In this document: piece after piece, positions 43,515 to 52,883 of the stretch
How the letters are laid out: each line of letters opens with the position of its first letter
How positions within the stretch are numbered: position 1 is the stretch's first letter
From: CAZRIP01 sp964600165
Lineage (GTDB): Bacteria > Elusimicrobiota > Elusimicrobia > UBA1565 > UBA9628
Reading direction: 5' to 3'
Assembly: GCA_964600165.1 (NCBI GenBank)
Contig: CAZRIP010000010.1
Coordinates: 1 to 54,961, forward strand
DNA: 54,961 nt
Program-made: the position numbers and the translations under genes
The notes under the pieces: generated by a model
Database searches by the model: none
What the model was told of the DNA's origin: nothing
The model's input: the letters and a program-made list of their open reading frames with translations, nothing else

Positions 43515-45827
43515 ATGCTCCCGCTTTCGCTGATGTTCATCCTCCCGTGGGCCGCGCCCGGCTCGGCGGCGGTGACGGAAGGCGCGGCGCCCCGCATCGG
43601 CGGGCAAACGCCGGGCGTTGCCGTGCCCCCGGTCACGAGCCTGCCCATCCCGCTCGCCCTTACCGGCCCGAGCGACCTCATTTCCGTCGCGCCCGTTTCG
43701 CCGGAAGCGCTTCCGACGCTCGCCCCAGCCGCCGCGCAGGCCGCCGCCCCGCAAGCCCAAGCAACGGCCGACGCGAAGTTCCTCGACGACTTGCAGCATC
43801 GGGCCTTTCTCTATTTTTGGGAGCAGACCGATCCGAAGACCGGCCTGACGAAGGATCGCGCTTCCAACTTCGCCGAAGACCACCACGGCATGGCCTCGAT
43901 CGCGGCCACGGGGTTCGGACTCACCGCCCTGATGATCGCCGAGAACCGCGGCTGGATCACGCGCGATCAGGCGTACGCGCGCGCGCTGCTGACCCTGCGC
44001 CATTTGCGCGACGTTCAGCCCCACGAGCACGGCTGGTTCCACCACTTCGAGGACGCCGCCACCGGCGCGCCTTCGCCCAACTCGGAAGTGTCGACCATCG
44101 ATACGGCGCTCTTGCTGGCGGGCGCCTTGTCGATCGGCCGGCATTTCACCGGCACCGAAGTCGAAAGCCTGGCCGAGGAGATCTACGCGCGGGTGGATTT
44201 CCCGTGGATGATGACCGACGGCGGGACCAAGCCCGAGGAGAGGACTCTCTCCATGGGCTGGACGCCGAAAGGATTTCTCAAGGCGCGCTGGGACGCCTAC
44301 AGCGAGCATCTCATCCTTTATATGCTCGGCCTCGGCTCGCCCACTCATCCGCTGCCGGCCGAGGCGTGGCGGGCCTGGGAGCGCCCCGCGACTCCGGTGA
44401 CCGAGGCGTCGGGGCCGCTCTTTACCCATCAATACCCGCAGTTGTGGCTCGACCTGCGCGGCTGGAAAGACGACGGCCACGACTACTTCGACCAGTCGGT
44501 GCGGGCGACTCATATCCACCGGGACGCCGCCGTCGCCGCGAGCGGCGAGTACTCGACGTACGGCCCCGACAGCTGGGGCTGGACGGCCTCCGACGGGCCC
44601 GACGGCTACTTTCCCTACGGCGCCTATCCCAAGCACCCCCTGCACGACGGGACCATCGCTCCGGCGGCCGCGGGAGGCTCGGCGGCGTTCACGCCCGAGC
44701 TGTCGATCGAAGCCCTGCGCTCGATGAAGCGGCAGCACGGGGACAAGATCTGGGGACGCTACGGCTTCGCGGACGCGTTCAACACCGACGCGCGCTGGAA
44801 GCGGCGCTTCAACGAGGACGGCCTCTGGCGCTCTCCCGACGCGATCGGCATCGACCAGGGAGCCATCCTTCTAGCCGTGGAAAACGCCCGCTCGGGCGGC
44901 GTGTGGAAGAACTTCATGGGCTCGGAACACATCCGGCGCGCTTACGCGCGGGCCCGTCTCGTCCGCGGCGAGAAGCTCTCCTTCAAGGGCGTGGGCGGCC
45001 GCGACGTCTACAATCTGACCGCGCCCTTCAAGGCGAGATTCAGGGGCCGCGAGCGCGAAGTCCTGGCCGCGCGGGTGGAGCGCAGAAAGAGCGAGAGCTC
45101 CGAGACCGTTTTCTTCGAGAAAGCGGGGGCTCATTGGCGCCCGCTGAAGGGAGCCCCCGTTTGGAAGCTGCAGGACCCCTTTTTCACCAAGGTGGGTAGT
45201 GAGTTAATCATGGGCGGCGTGGAGACCTTCCCCCGCGCGGACGGCAGCGTCGGCTATCGCACGGTGTTCTATCGCGGAAAGGATTTGGCTCATCTGAAAC
45301 GCTTCGCCCGCGGGCCCGACGACATGAAGGATATCCGGCTTATGGGACTGCCCGATGGAAAGATCCTCGTGCTGAGCCGGCCTCAGGGCAAGATCGGAGG
45401 ACGAGGGAAGATCGCCTTCACGGTCATCGACAAGCTGGACTCTCTGGGACCGGCCGCCATCAACCGGGCCGTCGTACTCGAGGATCTCTTCACCCCCGAG
45501 CAGTGGGGCGGCGCCAACGAGCTGCATCCGCTCGAAGACGGGCGCGTCGGAGTCCTCGGCCACATCGCGATGTTCGACGCGGCGGGCGATCGCCATTACT
45601 ACCCGATGACCTTCACCTTGGATCCGTCGACGGGGCGGCGCTCTCCGATGAAGGTGCTGCTGCGGCGCTCCCAGCTTCCCGCCGGGGCTTCGAAGCGCCC
45701 GGATCTGACCGACGTCCTCTTCAGCGGAGGCCTGGTCCGGGGCCGGGACGGCACGGCAGTGCTCTATGTCGGCGCGGGAGACGCTGAGGCTTATCGCGTC
45801 ACGATCCCGGATCCTTTCCTCGACTAA
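43515..45827 (+). CDS. Exported glycoamylase-DUF1861 (GH130-like) fusion
   Basis: 770 residues. Signal peptide about 1-20, Ala/Pro spacer to about 88, then an (alpha/alpha)6 glycoamylase domain (PF10091 type, about 90-500) with FLYFWEQTDPKTGL, SMGWTPKGF, DSWGWTASDGPDGYFPYG and AIGIDQGAILLA. That family includes beta-1,2-glucanases (GH144). From about 545 comes a beta-propeller of the DUF1861 type: WKLQDPFFTKVGSELIMGG, YRTVFYRGKDL, GPDDMKDIRLM, RPQGKIGGRGKIAFT. DUF1861 is related to GH130 mannoside enzymes. Two carbohydrate-active folds in one exported chain suggest stepwise cleavage of a beta-linked glycan. CAAAAT ends 7 nt before the ATG. Confidence 0.85.
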   Translation: MLPLSLMFILPWAAPGSAAVTEGAAPRIGGQTPGVAVPPVTSLPIPLALTGPSDLISVAPVSPEALPTLAPAAAQAAAPQAQATADAKFLDDLQHRAFLYFWEQTDPKTGLTKDRASNFAEDHHGMASIAATGFGLTALMIAENRGWITRDQAYARALLTLRHLRDVQPHEHGWFHHFEDAATGAPSPNSEVSTIDTALLLAGALSIGRHFTGTEVESLAEEIYARVDFPWMMTDGGTKPEERTLSMGWTPKGFLKARWDAYSEHLILYMLGLGSPTHPLPAEAWRAWERPATPVTEASGPLFTHQYPQLWLDLRGWKDDGHDYFDQSVRATHIHRDAAVAASGEYSTYGPDSWGWTASDGPDGYFPYGAYPKHPLHDGTIAPAAAGGSAAFTPELSIEALRSMKRQHGDKIWGRYGFADAFNTDARWKRRFNEDGLWRSPDAIGIDQGAILLAVENARSGGVWKNFMGSEHIRRAYARARLVRGEKLSFKGVGGRDVYNLTAPFKARFRGREREVLAARVERRKSESSETVFFEKAGAHWRPLKGAPVWKLQDPFFTKVGSELIMGGVETFPRADGSVGYRTVFYRGKDLAHLKRFARGPDDMKDIRLMGLPDGKILVLSRPQGKIGGRGKIAFTVIDKLDSLGPAAINRAVVLEDLFTPEQWGGANELHPLEDGRVGVLGHIAMFDAAGDRHYYPMTFTLDPSTGRRSPMKVLLRRSQLPAGASKRPDLTDVLFSGGLVRGRDGTAVLYVGAGDAEAYRVTIPDPFLD

Positions 45828-45885
45828 GAACGCCGTCAACGGGTCTTCACAGCATCGACGCCCCCTCCTGCTCTACAATAGGATT

Positions 45886-46146
45886 ATGGGTATAAAACGA
45901 GTCGTCGTTTCCACTCTCACCGGTCTGCTTCTTATGGCGGCGGCTTCCGTCAGGGCGGACGTGAAGGAAGGCGCCAAGAACGAAACCAAAAAGGCGGAAG
46001 TTTCAGTCAAGAAAGGCGCCGTCAAGGCGAAGGCCAAGACCAAGGAAGCCGCCAAAGCGGCCGGTAGAAAAACAGGCAGTGGGATGCAAAAGGCCGGAAC
46101 GAAGGCGCAGGAAGGCGGCCGGAAGCTCGAGGAGAAGAGCAAGTAG
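45886..46146 (+). CDS. Small Lys/Ala-rich secreted protein
   Basis: 86 residues. Signal peptide about 1-25 (ASVRA-DV), then a low-complexity chain of Lys, Ala, Glu and Gly repeats (KEAAKAAGRKTG and similar), probably helical or disordered. No family recognised; the composition resembles histone-H1-like or stress-type proteins. TACAAT (45874-45879) lies 6 nt before ATG 45886, which sets this start over longer frames. Confidence 0.6.
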   Translation: MGIKRVVVSTLTGLLLMAAASVRADVKEGAKNETKKAEVSVKKGAVKAKAKTKEAAKAAGRKTGSGMQKAGTKAQEGGRKLEEKSK

Positions 46147-46158
46147 CTCGAAATCAGA

Positions 46159-46188
46159 AAGCCCCTCGACCTGACGGTCGAAGGGCTT
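46159..46188. terminator. Bidirectional stem-loop
   Basis: AAGCCC-C-TCGAC paired with GTCGA-A-GGGCTT around a 6-nt loop, one internal mismatch. Lies between the convergent Lys-rich gene and tRNA-Val, so it can serve both. Confidence 0.65.
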
Positions 46189-46201
46189 GTGGCCTGAGAT
46201 T

Positions 46202-46273
46202 TGGGCAGTACAGGATTTGAACCTGTGACATCCGTCGTGTGAGGACGGCGCTCTACCGCTGAGCTAACTGCCC
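46202..46273 (-). tRNA. tRNA-Val (CAC)
   Basis: Cloverleaf reads well on the minus strand: acceptor GGGCAGT/ACTGCCC, D arm GCTC/GAGC, anticodon stem CCGTC/GACGG with loop CTCACAC (anticodon CAC), T arm ACAGG-TTCAAAT-CCTGT. CCA is not encoded. TATAAT at 46290-46295 lies 16 nt upstream of the mature 5' end. Confidence 0.95.
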
Positions 46274-46300
46274 CGAAAGCGGTTTTTCAATTATAGCAAC

Positions 46301-47287
46301 TTACCGGACGCCGAAGCCGCCCCAGGAGTTCGCGTTGTGGTGGCGCAGCTCGACGCGCCCGAAGACGCCGTCGAACCAGGATCGAACCTCGTCGCGCGAC
46401 AAATAATACGCCGTCGGCGGCGTCAGATGATCGAACACGATCGCGAGGACGTCGCGGAAAGAGAAGGCCGAGATGTAGCAGAAGTAGTCGCCGTAGAAAA
46501 GCCTCTTGCCCAGGCCGGGAGCCCAGCGGCGCAGCGGCGCCCAGAAAAGCTTGAGCGCCGGCCACAAGACGAACGCCGTGATCGCGAAGCTCATCGCGTG
46601 CAGCTGGCGCGGCGACATCCGCGAGGTCACGAGCCGGCGGAACGGATTGACGAACCAGACGATCCAATCGTTGTTCTCGCGCCCGTAGACCCAGATCGAG
46701 ATCGCGCCCTTGGGCCGGAGCAATTTCGAAATGGAGCGGAATCCCTCGCCGGGACGCGGCAGGTGGTGCAGCACGCCGAGGCTGTAGATATAGTCGAACG
46801 CCGCCTTGACCGGAGGGTTGTAGATGTCGCCCTGCGCCACATGCACGTTCGGCAGATGCTTCGTGTGGCCGTACGAGACCTCGACGGCGTCGCTCAAGTC
46901 GAAGCCCACGACCTCCTCGGCGCCGAAGCGCTCGGCCCAGACGAGGTGTCGCCCCTTGCCGCAGCCGGCGTCGAGGACGAGCTTGCCCTTGAAGAAGTCG
47001 TGCGTGACGGGCCGGACCCAATCGAGGAACTGCCGCTCGTAGTTGGGATCGAGCCACGAGAAGCGCCGCCAGGCCTTTCCGAAGTTCTCGACGGTGCGAG
47101 CGACCTCGCCGCGCAGCGGCGCTTTCTGGAAGCGCGGGATCCCGCCGCGGATCGGGTAGGCCTCGCCGCATTCGCCGCAGCGCAGCTCGCCGGCGACGAT
47201 CTCGGCCCCGTCCTTTCGATCGGCGCGCAGGCTCAGATCGGACCGGCACGCGGGGCAGCACAGGAAGTCGACGAAGCGGGGTTTCAT
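46301..47287 (-). CDS. SAM-dependent methyltransferase with Trm112-like zinc ribbon
   Basis: 328 residues. N-terminal zinc ribbon (CPAC and CGEC, with AYPIRGGIPRF, the Trm112-like pattern), then a class I methyltransferase domain: LVLDAGCGKGRHL, GFDLS, AQGDIYNPP, SLGVLHHLP. The C-terminal third is hydrophobic and aromatic-rich. Proteins of this build often sit in surface-glycan clusters; two GT-C glycosyltransferases are adjacent, which suggests a lipid-linked or sugar substrate. Substrate not known. Confidence 0.85.
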   Translation of the reverse strand: MKPRFVDFLCCPACRSDLSLRADRKDGAEIVAGELRCGECGEAYPIRGGIPRFQKAPLRGEVARTVENFGKAWRRFSWLDPNYERQFLDWVRPVTHDFFKGKLVLDAGCGKGRHLVWAERFGAEEVVGFDLSDAVEVSYGHTKHLPNVHVAQGDIYNPPVKAAFDYIYSLGVLHHLPRPGEGFRSISKLLRPKGAISIWVYGRENNDWIVWFVNPFRRLVTSRMSPRQLHAMSFAITAFVLWPALKLFWAPLRRWAPGLGKRLFYGDYFCYISAFSFRDVLAIVFDHLTPPTAYYLSRDEVRSWFDGVFGRVELRHHNANSWGGFGVR

Positions 47288-47319
47288 GGCGAGCCGTTTA
47301 AAATATATCTTTTTCCCCC

Positions 47320-48774
47320 GTGCCCACGTCTCGCCGCGATCCCGTCTTCCTGGCTTTTGGGGGCTTTCTCGCGGGCTACCTGCTGCTCCAGCTCGCCTTC
47401 GCGCTGCGCCTGAGGATCGATTATTTCGACGCGCTCGAGACGCTGCGCAACGCCCGGCGCCTCCTCGGCCCCGATATCGGCTTCTCGACCAATCGCATGC
47501 CGATGCTGCCGATGCTCCACGTCCCCGAGCAGCTCGCGCTCGACTTCTGGGGCGCCGGCGACGTCGCCCGGATCGTCGCGCCGCATCTTTTTCACTGGGC
47601 TTTGAGCGCCTCGTTCTTGGCTCTGGTCTATCGCTGGTACCGCCTGACTTTGCCGCCGGCGTGGGCCGCGCTCGCGCTCGCGCTGCTCGCGCTCGACCGG
47701 CTGACCGCGCATTACTTCTGCTTCGCCATGACGGAGATCCCGTGCGCGCTCTTTCTCGTCGCGTTCCTTTTTTTCGAGGCGGAGGGCAGGCCTGCTTGGG
47801 CGGCGCTCGCTCTCGGCGCCTGCGTCTGCACGCGCTCGAACCTGTTGATCGCGCCGGTGGTCTATTGCGCCTTCGTCGCCGCGCGCTTCTTGGTCGAGCG
47901 CAAAAAGAAGCGCGGCGGCGGCGCGCCGCTGCGCGCGGCGGCGGTCGCCGCGTCGGCGGGAGCGCTCTTTATCTTTATGAGCGCTCTCGTTTATCACCGG
48001 ATATTCTCGATGAGCCCGGCGCGGGCGATCGCCTTCCTTTTTACCACGCTGCGCTCGCACCTCGAGCACAACCACTCGCCCGAGCCGTTCTGGAACTACG
48101 CGCGCATGCTCCTCGCGGCGGGCGGTCCGGCGGCGGCGCTCCTCTTCCTCCTCGGCGCCGGGCGGCTCGTCGCGCGCCGCAAGCTGGGAGGCGCCTTGCC
48201 GCTCGCGCTCTTCGCCGCGCTGTTTTTGGCGATGAGCGCGATCGGCCACAAGGAGGCGCGCTATCTCTATCCCGTGGTCCCGATCCTCTACCTCGTCGCC
48301 GCCGGCGAGCTGCGCGAGCTCTCCTCGCGCTTTCCCGCCGCGGCGCGCGCCGCCGTCGCCGTTGCTCTCCTATCGAGCGCGGCCGGAGCCGCGCGCGAGG
48401 CGTATAACATGGCCGATCCCACGTACGGAAACGAGGTCATGGTCCGCCTGCCCGACCTCGTCCGCGGCCTGCGCCGCCCCGGCGGCAAGGTCTTCTGGGA
48501 GGGAAATTATTATTGGGCCGTCCCGGCGCGCCGCCAGCTGACGTCCGCCGATCCGGGCGTCTACGTCTACCACGTCCCGAGCGCCTCCGCGCTCGCTTAC
48601 TTTCTCGGAGAGCCGGTCTTTCGGCCGGGCCTCACCCCCGCCGCCGCCGGAGACGTCCTGATCAAGGCGCCGGAGTCATCCAACCGCATGCCGGCCGCCG
48701 ATCGTCTCGAGCTTCTCGTTTACGGACGGGACCTCGCGCTCGCGTCCGCGGCGCTGCTGCCTCCGGGCCCGTAA
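47320..48774 (+). CDS. GT-C membrane glycosyltransferase (GT22/GT39-like)
   Basis: 484 residues, about ten transmembrane helices. The luminal/periplasmic loop after helix 1 has RIDYFDALETLRNARRL, where GT-C enzymes keep the catalytic acidic residue (Asp34 or Glu40). GHKEARYLYPVVPIL matches the conserved KEARFLYP segment of GT22-type mannosyltransferases. It would transfer a sugar from a polyprenyl-phosphate donor on the outer face of the inner membrane. GTG start. Its 3' end overlaps the opposing GT-C gene by 55 bp. Confidence 0.75.
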   Translation: MPTSRRDPVFLAFGGFLAGYLLLQLAFALRLRIDYFDALETLRNARRLLGPDIGFSTNRMPMLPMLHVPEQLALDFWGAGDVARIVAPHLFHWALSASFLALVYRWYRLTLPPAWAALALALLALDRLTAHYFCFAMTEIPCALFLVAFLFFEAEGRPAWAALALGACVCTRSNLLIAPVVYCAFVAARFLVERKKKRGGGAPLRAAAVAASAGALFIFMSALVYHRIFSMSPARAIAFLFTTLRSHLEHNHSPEPFWNYARMLLAAGGPAAALLFLLGAGRLVARRKLGGALPLALFAALFLAMSAIGHKEARYLYPVVPILYLVAAGELRELSSRFPAAARAAVAVALLSSAAGAAREAYNMADPTYGNEVMVRLPDLVRGLRRPGGKVFWEGNYYWAVPARRQLTSADPGVYVYHVPSASALAYFLGEPVFRPGLTPAAAGDVLIKAPESSNRMPAADRLELLVYGRDLALASAALLPPGP

Positions 48775-50207
48775 AGCTCGTAGACGGTCGTTCCTTCCTC
48801 CGGGTTTCGATAGACCGGACGGAAGAGCTCCCGATGCTCGAGGTACTCCTCGAGCCGGTCGTGCTGCTCGCGCAGCGGGTCCCGCAAGCCCGGGCTCGGC
48901 GGCACGTACGCGGGTTTGTCGAGGAGAAACATCCTCGCTCCGAGCCGGCGCGCCCCTTGCGCGAAAGCATCGGCCGTCTCGGAAGGGATAAAGTGCACGC
49001 CGCGTCGGCCGGCGAACCATCGCACGCGCGCGATGTCCATCGAGACGACGGGCTCGCCGGGAGCGGTGTGGTCTCGCAGCCAGAGATGAGACTCGTGCCC
49101 AACGTCGACGGGCTGCGTCAAAGACTCCCGCAGCGTCCGGCCGAGCTCTCCGGCGTTGGTCGCGACGACGACGCAGGCGAGCGCCGCGCAGGCCGCGCGC
49201 GCGCGCTTCTTGGCGAGCTCCGCGACGCCGGCGACGCAGAGCAGCGCGAAGAGCGGGAACGCCGGGACGGCGAAGCGCGGGGCCTGGTACGGCCAGGCGA
49301 GGATCACGCAGGCGTAGAGCCCGAGGTAATAAAGGAGAACACGCGCGCCGCAGCGGCTCCTCCAAAGGACTCGCGCGCCCGCCGCCGCGACGAGGCCCAC
49401 GGCGATCGCCGCCGGGAACTTGAGCCAGGCCGCGTTCGGCATGAAGGACGGGAAAAAGACGAGGGACAGAAGCGCCAGTCCCTTGAAGTAGAACAAAGCG
49501 TTGGCCGCGACCGCCGACGCGGCGCGCGCGGGGGTCCACACGCTCGCGTGGTACGTGTAGGACCCGGACGCGAGCTTGCTCGCGATGAAATAAGGCGCGG
49601 CCAGCGCCGCGCCCGCGGCGTAGCGCGCCAGCTCCCGCCACCGCCGGCGCGACGCGAGCGCGAGCGCGGCGGCGAGGAAAAAGGCCGCGCCCACGGCGCG
49701 CGTGAGCACGAGCAGCGCCGTCGCCGCCCCCAGGCGCGCGGGGAAGCGCTCGAGCCCGTTTTTCTCGAGCGCCAGGAAAGCGCAGAGCCCGAAGGCGAGC
49801 AGATAGCCCGCCTCGCTGATCACGCTGCCCGAGAACGAGGCGTAAAACCCGGTGAAAAAGAGTCCGACGAGATAAGCCGGGCGCGCGGCGTCGGGCAAGA
49901 GCGCGCGCGTCGCCGCGTAAAACAGCGCCGTGCCCGCGAAAAAGAGCGCGGCCGACCAGACTTTCAGCGCGAGGCTTCCGCCGCCGGCGGCGGCGACGGG
50001 CGCGAGCAGCGCCGAGAAGCCCCACGAGGCGCTCGTCTCGAGACGAGGAACGAAGCTCCAGTCGGCCAGCGCCGAGCCATGGACGAAAGCCCGCGCGAGA
50101 AGGGCCCAGACGACGTCGTCGACGTAATGCCCGAAAGGCACGGCGTTGCAAACGAGCAGGAACAGGAGCGCGCCGGCCCCCAAGACGGCGTATTCAGCGC
50201 GCCGCAC
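48720..50207 (-). CDS. GT-C type membrane protein, probable glycosyltransferase
   Basis: 495 residues with about ten to eleven hydrophobic helices. A first periplasmic loop carries HYVDDVVWALLARAF, with the DD pair expected for a GT-C catalytic site. A soluble C-terminal part (about 365-495) contains HLWLRDHTAPGEPVVS, typical of PMT/ArnT-like proteins. Donor and acceptor unknown. GTG start 3 nt after the stop of the thioredoxin-TPR gene, so cotranscribed with it. Confidence 0.7.
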   Translation of the reverse strand: MRRAEYAVLGAGALLFLLVCNAVPFGHYVDDVVWALLARAFVHGSALADWSFVPRLETSASWGFSALLAPVAAAGGGSLALKVWSAALFFAGTALFYAATRALLPDAARPAYLVGLFFTGFYASFSGSVISEAGYLLAFGLCAFLALEKNGLERFPARLGAATALLVLTRAVGAAFFLAAALALASRRRWRELARYAAGAALAAPYFIASKLASGSYTYHASVWTPARAASAVAANALFYFKGLALLSLVFFPSFMPNAAWLKFPAAIAVGLVAAAGARVLWRSRCGARVLLYYLGLYACVILAWPYQAPRFAVPAFPLFALLCVAGVAELAKKRARAACAALACVVVATNAGELGRTLRESLTQPVDVGHESHLWLRDHTAPGEPVVSMDIARVRWFAGRRGVHFIPSETADAFAQGARRLGARMFLLDKPAYVPPSPGLRDPLREQHDRLEEYLEHRELFRPVYRNPEEGTTVYELYGPGGSSAADASARSRP

Positions 50208-50210
50208 TCG

Positions 50211-51347
50211 TCACAAAGACCGTCTGAGAGAGTCCAGATGCGCCGCTTCTTCGGGAAAGCTCTTCCTCGCAGCCTTGGCGTCGCGCGACAAAAGGTCCTT
50301 GGCCTCGTCCTTGCGCCCGAGCTCGGCCAGGATCTTGGCGCGGACCTCGGTGACCTGCAGCCGGTTGGCGCCGTAGCAGAGCTTGTCCGCCTCCTCGATC
50401 CACGGCAGGGCGTCCTGGCTCTTGCCGCGCTCCTGCAGCCATTTCGCGTAGCGGTACGAGTACACATAATCCGAGGGATAGGCCACGATCAGCTGCTTAT
50501 AAAAGGAGCGCAAGCGGGTGTCGTCCTCGAGCAAGGTCAAAAAGAAGCGCGCGTTGTCGTCGCGGTTGCGGTCCTCGCCCGTCTGGCCTTGAGCGAGCAT
50601 CGTCTCGGCCGCCCGCGAGAGCAGCTCCTTGCGCTTCTCGGGGAGACTCAAGGCCTCGTAAACGTCGGCCAGCTCCTCGACCGGCGTCCGGAAATCCGCG
50701 CAGCGGCGGTCGGCGTCGACGAACACGCGCTTGGTGACCACCGCCTCGAGGGCCGTCTTCTCGGCGGCGAGGACGCGCGCGCGGCGGACGGAATCGGCTT
50801 TCTCGAGAGCTTTCGCGCCGTACCCGACGAAGTAAGCCGTCTCGCACTCCGGCGGAGCGTCGAGCGCCTTTTCGAGGGCGTCGAGGTCGCCGCGCTTGAC
50901 GCGCTCGAGCTTGTCCTTGAGATCGTCTTCCTCCGACGCCCCCTCGCCGCCGCGCTCCAGCGCGATGAGCTTGTTCATGAAGTCGAGCTCGGTCTGCTCG
51001 CCCAAGATGCGGCCTTTCTCGCGGCCTTTCCCGTCGACGAGGAGGTACGTGGGAAGCATCGTCACGCCGTACTTCTCCTTGAAGGCGCGCCCGTCCTCCG
51101 TGTCGACGTCGAGCTTGACGAGGATCAGCGGCGTCGCCGCGAACGCGAAGCGCTCACCCGACAACACGTGCTGCTCCATGTAATAGCAAGAGTAGCACCA
51201 CGGCGCCTGAAAATCGACGAGGGCGAGCTTCTTTTCGGAGGCGGCTTGCTTGAGCGCGGGCAGGAGATCGGCGCGCCATTCCGACTCGGCCGACGCCGTC
51301 GCGAGAAAGCCGTTGAGGACGACGGCGATCAGTACGGGCGCCAGCAT
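50211..51347 (-). CDS. Exported thioredoxin-fold protein with helical repeats
   Basis: 378 residues. Signal peptide about 1-20, thioredoxin domain (about 25-130) with active site WCYSCYY and cis-Pro in MLPTYLLVDG, then TPR-like helices (about 140-378). The CxxC context (QAPWCYSCYYMEQHVL) resembles the C-terminal domain of DsbD and Thioredoxin_7 proteins, suggesting a periplasmic reductant or disulfide handler. TATCAT (51354-51359) lies 6 nt before the ATG. Confidence 0.85.
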   Translation of the reverse strand: MLAPVLIAVVLNGFLATASAESEWRADLLPALKQAASEKKLALVDFQAPWCYSCYYMEQHVLSGERFAFAATPLILVKLDVDTEDGRAFKEKYGVTMLPTYLLVDGKGREKGRILGEQTELDFMNKLIALERGGEGASEEDDLKDKLERVKRGDLDALEKALDAPPECETAYFVGYGAKALEKADSVRRARVLAAEKTALEAVVTKRVFVDADRRCADFRTPVEELADVYEALSLPEKRKELLSRAAETMLAQGQTGEDRNRDDNARFFLTLLEDDTRLRSFYKQLIVAYPSDYVYSYRYAKWLQERGKSQDALPWIEEADKLCYGANRLQVTEVRAKILAELGRKDEAKDLLSRDAKAARKSFPEEAAHLDSLRRSL

Positions 51348-51377
51348 GCCCTGATGATAGCTTATTGGGAAAGACGG

Positions 51378-52796
51378 CTAGCCGTTGTGGGGAGAGTCGG
51401 TCGCGGCGGCGGCGGACATCGTCGACGCGCTCTGGCGATCCGGCGTCGTGTGGACGTAGACCGTGAAGTAGTTCGAGAGGACCTTCGGCACGTAGTCCAT
51501 CGTCTGGCAGAAGCTGCTGTCGTTGTCCGGCCGGTCCCAGCAGTGGTTGACGAGCGGCTTGCCGTTCTCGTCGACGCGGCCCGCGAGGGCGAGCGCGGTG
51601 AAGCCGCTCGCCGGGTTCCGGCTTCCGACGCGGCGCGGCAGCGGCAGCTTGTCCCAGCTGCCGTATTGGTCGATGCGCCCGGGGCCCGCGTTGTAGGCCG
51701 CGACGGCGTTCTTCATGCCGTTGGGGATGCGCGGCCATATCTGCCGGAACTCGGCGTCGACGTCGGCGCCGTTGCGCACCTTGACCGCCTCCTGGGCGAA
51801 GAGGCCGTTGACGTAGGCGCGGTCGTCGTGCGACGTGAAATGGTCGAGCTGCTCGCGCAGGTAGCCCGTCGTGCCCTTGAGGTTCTGATCGACGTTTTGC
51901 CGGTCGGCCACGTGGTATTTTTCGGCGACGCCCTCCGAGAGCTGGCCGAGGCCGACGCAGCTCGCGTAGCTTCCGACCGTGCGCGAGAAGGTGGACTCCG
52001 CCCAAACGAGCGCCGTCGTCAGGCTGGCGTCGATGCTGCGCGCGGCGCTGCTGTTGACGATCGCCGTGGCGACCTGCTGCGCGTAGCCCTTGGCCTTCCG
52101 GCCGACGCTGCTGATGAAATTGGAAAGCGAGCTGACGACCGGCGGCACGGAGAACGAGACCGGCGTCACCGCGGCGACGGCCGGAGCCGGCGGGGGCACC
52201 CCGCGGTCCGGCGAGGCCTGCTTGGGCTGAAAATCGCTGCGCAGCGTCAGGCCCTGGCCGGTCCAATAGCGGCCTTGCCCGTCGGCGCGGTTCCGGTAGA
52301 TGCTGCCGATCTGAGTGGTCAGCGCGTCGAGCTGCGATACCGACACGGTCGGCGCGTTGAGCTGGCCGATCCAGGCGTTCACCATCTGGAGCTGCTTGGG
52401 ATCGAGCTTGATGTTCTTGTTTTCCGAGAGCCGGTCGAGGACCACGGCGAGATGGTAGCGCTTGAGAACGTAGGTCCGGAACGCCGCGGGGTCGTCGTTG
52501 AACGCCTTGTGCTGATCGCTGAGCAAAGCGTTGAAATAGTCGTTGCGCTGGCCCTCGAAGCGGCCCTTGAGATCGGTCACGGCGGAGGTCTTCCCGGCCT
52601 CGACAAACATCCCCTTGAACACGTCGCGGTACTTCACGTCGACGGGGTCGTTGGCCGCGGCGGGGATGAAATCGAGCATCTCCTTGATGTCGCGCAGCAG
52701 CAAGGCGCGGCGAGTCATCGACGGCGCGGCGGCGGCCCGGGCGAAAGCCGGCAAGGCCAGCGTCAGCGCCGCCGCGATCGCCCACAGTCTCTTCAT
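51378..52796 (-). CDS. Lytic transglycosylase (SLT domain), exported
   Basis: 472 residues. Signal peptide about 1-21; an alpha-helical N-terminal half with no family I recognise; a spacer near 195-225; then a Slt70-type lysozyme-like domain (about 255-375). Catalytic Glu in LVWAESTFS, GLGQLSEGVAEKY, and AVAAYNAGPGRIDQYG. Cleaves peptidoglycan glycan strands to anhydromuropeptides. The C-terminal region has NHCWDRP and FCQTMDYVPKVLSNY. TACCAT (52803-52808) lies 6 nt before the ATG. Confidence 0.9.
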   Translation of the reverse strand: MKRLWAIAAALTLALPAFARAAAAPSMTRRALLLRDIKEMLDFIPAAANDPVDVKYRDVFKGMFVEAGKTSAVTDLKGRFEGQRNDYFNALLSDQHKAFNDDPAAFRTYVLKRYHLAVVLDRLSENKNIKLDPKQLQMVNAWIGQLNAPTVSVSQLDALTTQIGSIYRNRADGQGRYWTGQGLTLRSDFQPKQASPDRGVPPPAPAVAAVTPVSFSVPPVVSSLSNFISSVGRKAKGYAQQVATAIVNSSAARSIDASLTTALVWAESTFSRTVGSYASCVGLGQLSEGVAEKYHVADRQNVDQNLKGTTGYLREQLDHFTSHDDRAYVNGLFAQEAVKVRNGADVDAEFRQIWPRIPNGMKNAVAAYNAGPGRIDQYGSWDKLPLPRRVGSRNPASGFTALALAGRVDENGKPLVNHCWDRPDNDSSFCQTMDYVPKVLSNYFTVYVHTTPDRQSASTMSAAAATDSPHNG

Positions 52797-52883
52797 GACT
52801 TAATGGTATGCCGTTTGATCGCCTCGGAGCAGGGTCGAGGGGCCCGCCCCGGAGCAGGTCTTTGGACCTAGGCGCAAAAGGCC

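Noticed and set aside
48513..52871. 1452-codon open frame on the plus strand
   Set aside because: It runs antisense to four well-supported genes (two membrane/exported proteins, transglycosylase, thioredoxin-TPR), is Arg/Glu/Ala-rich without domains, and is a product of high G+C codon usage.
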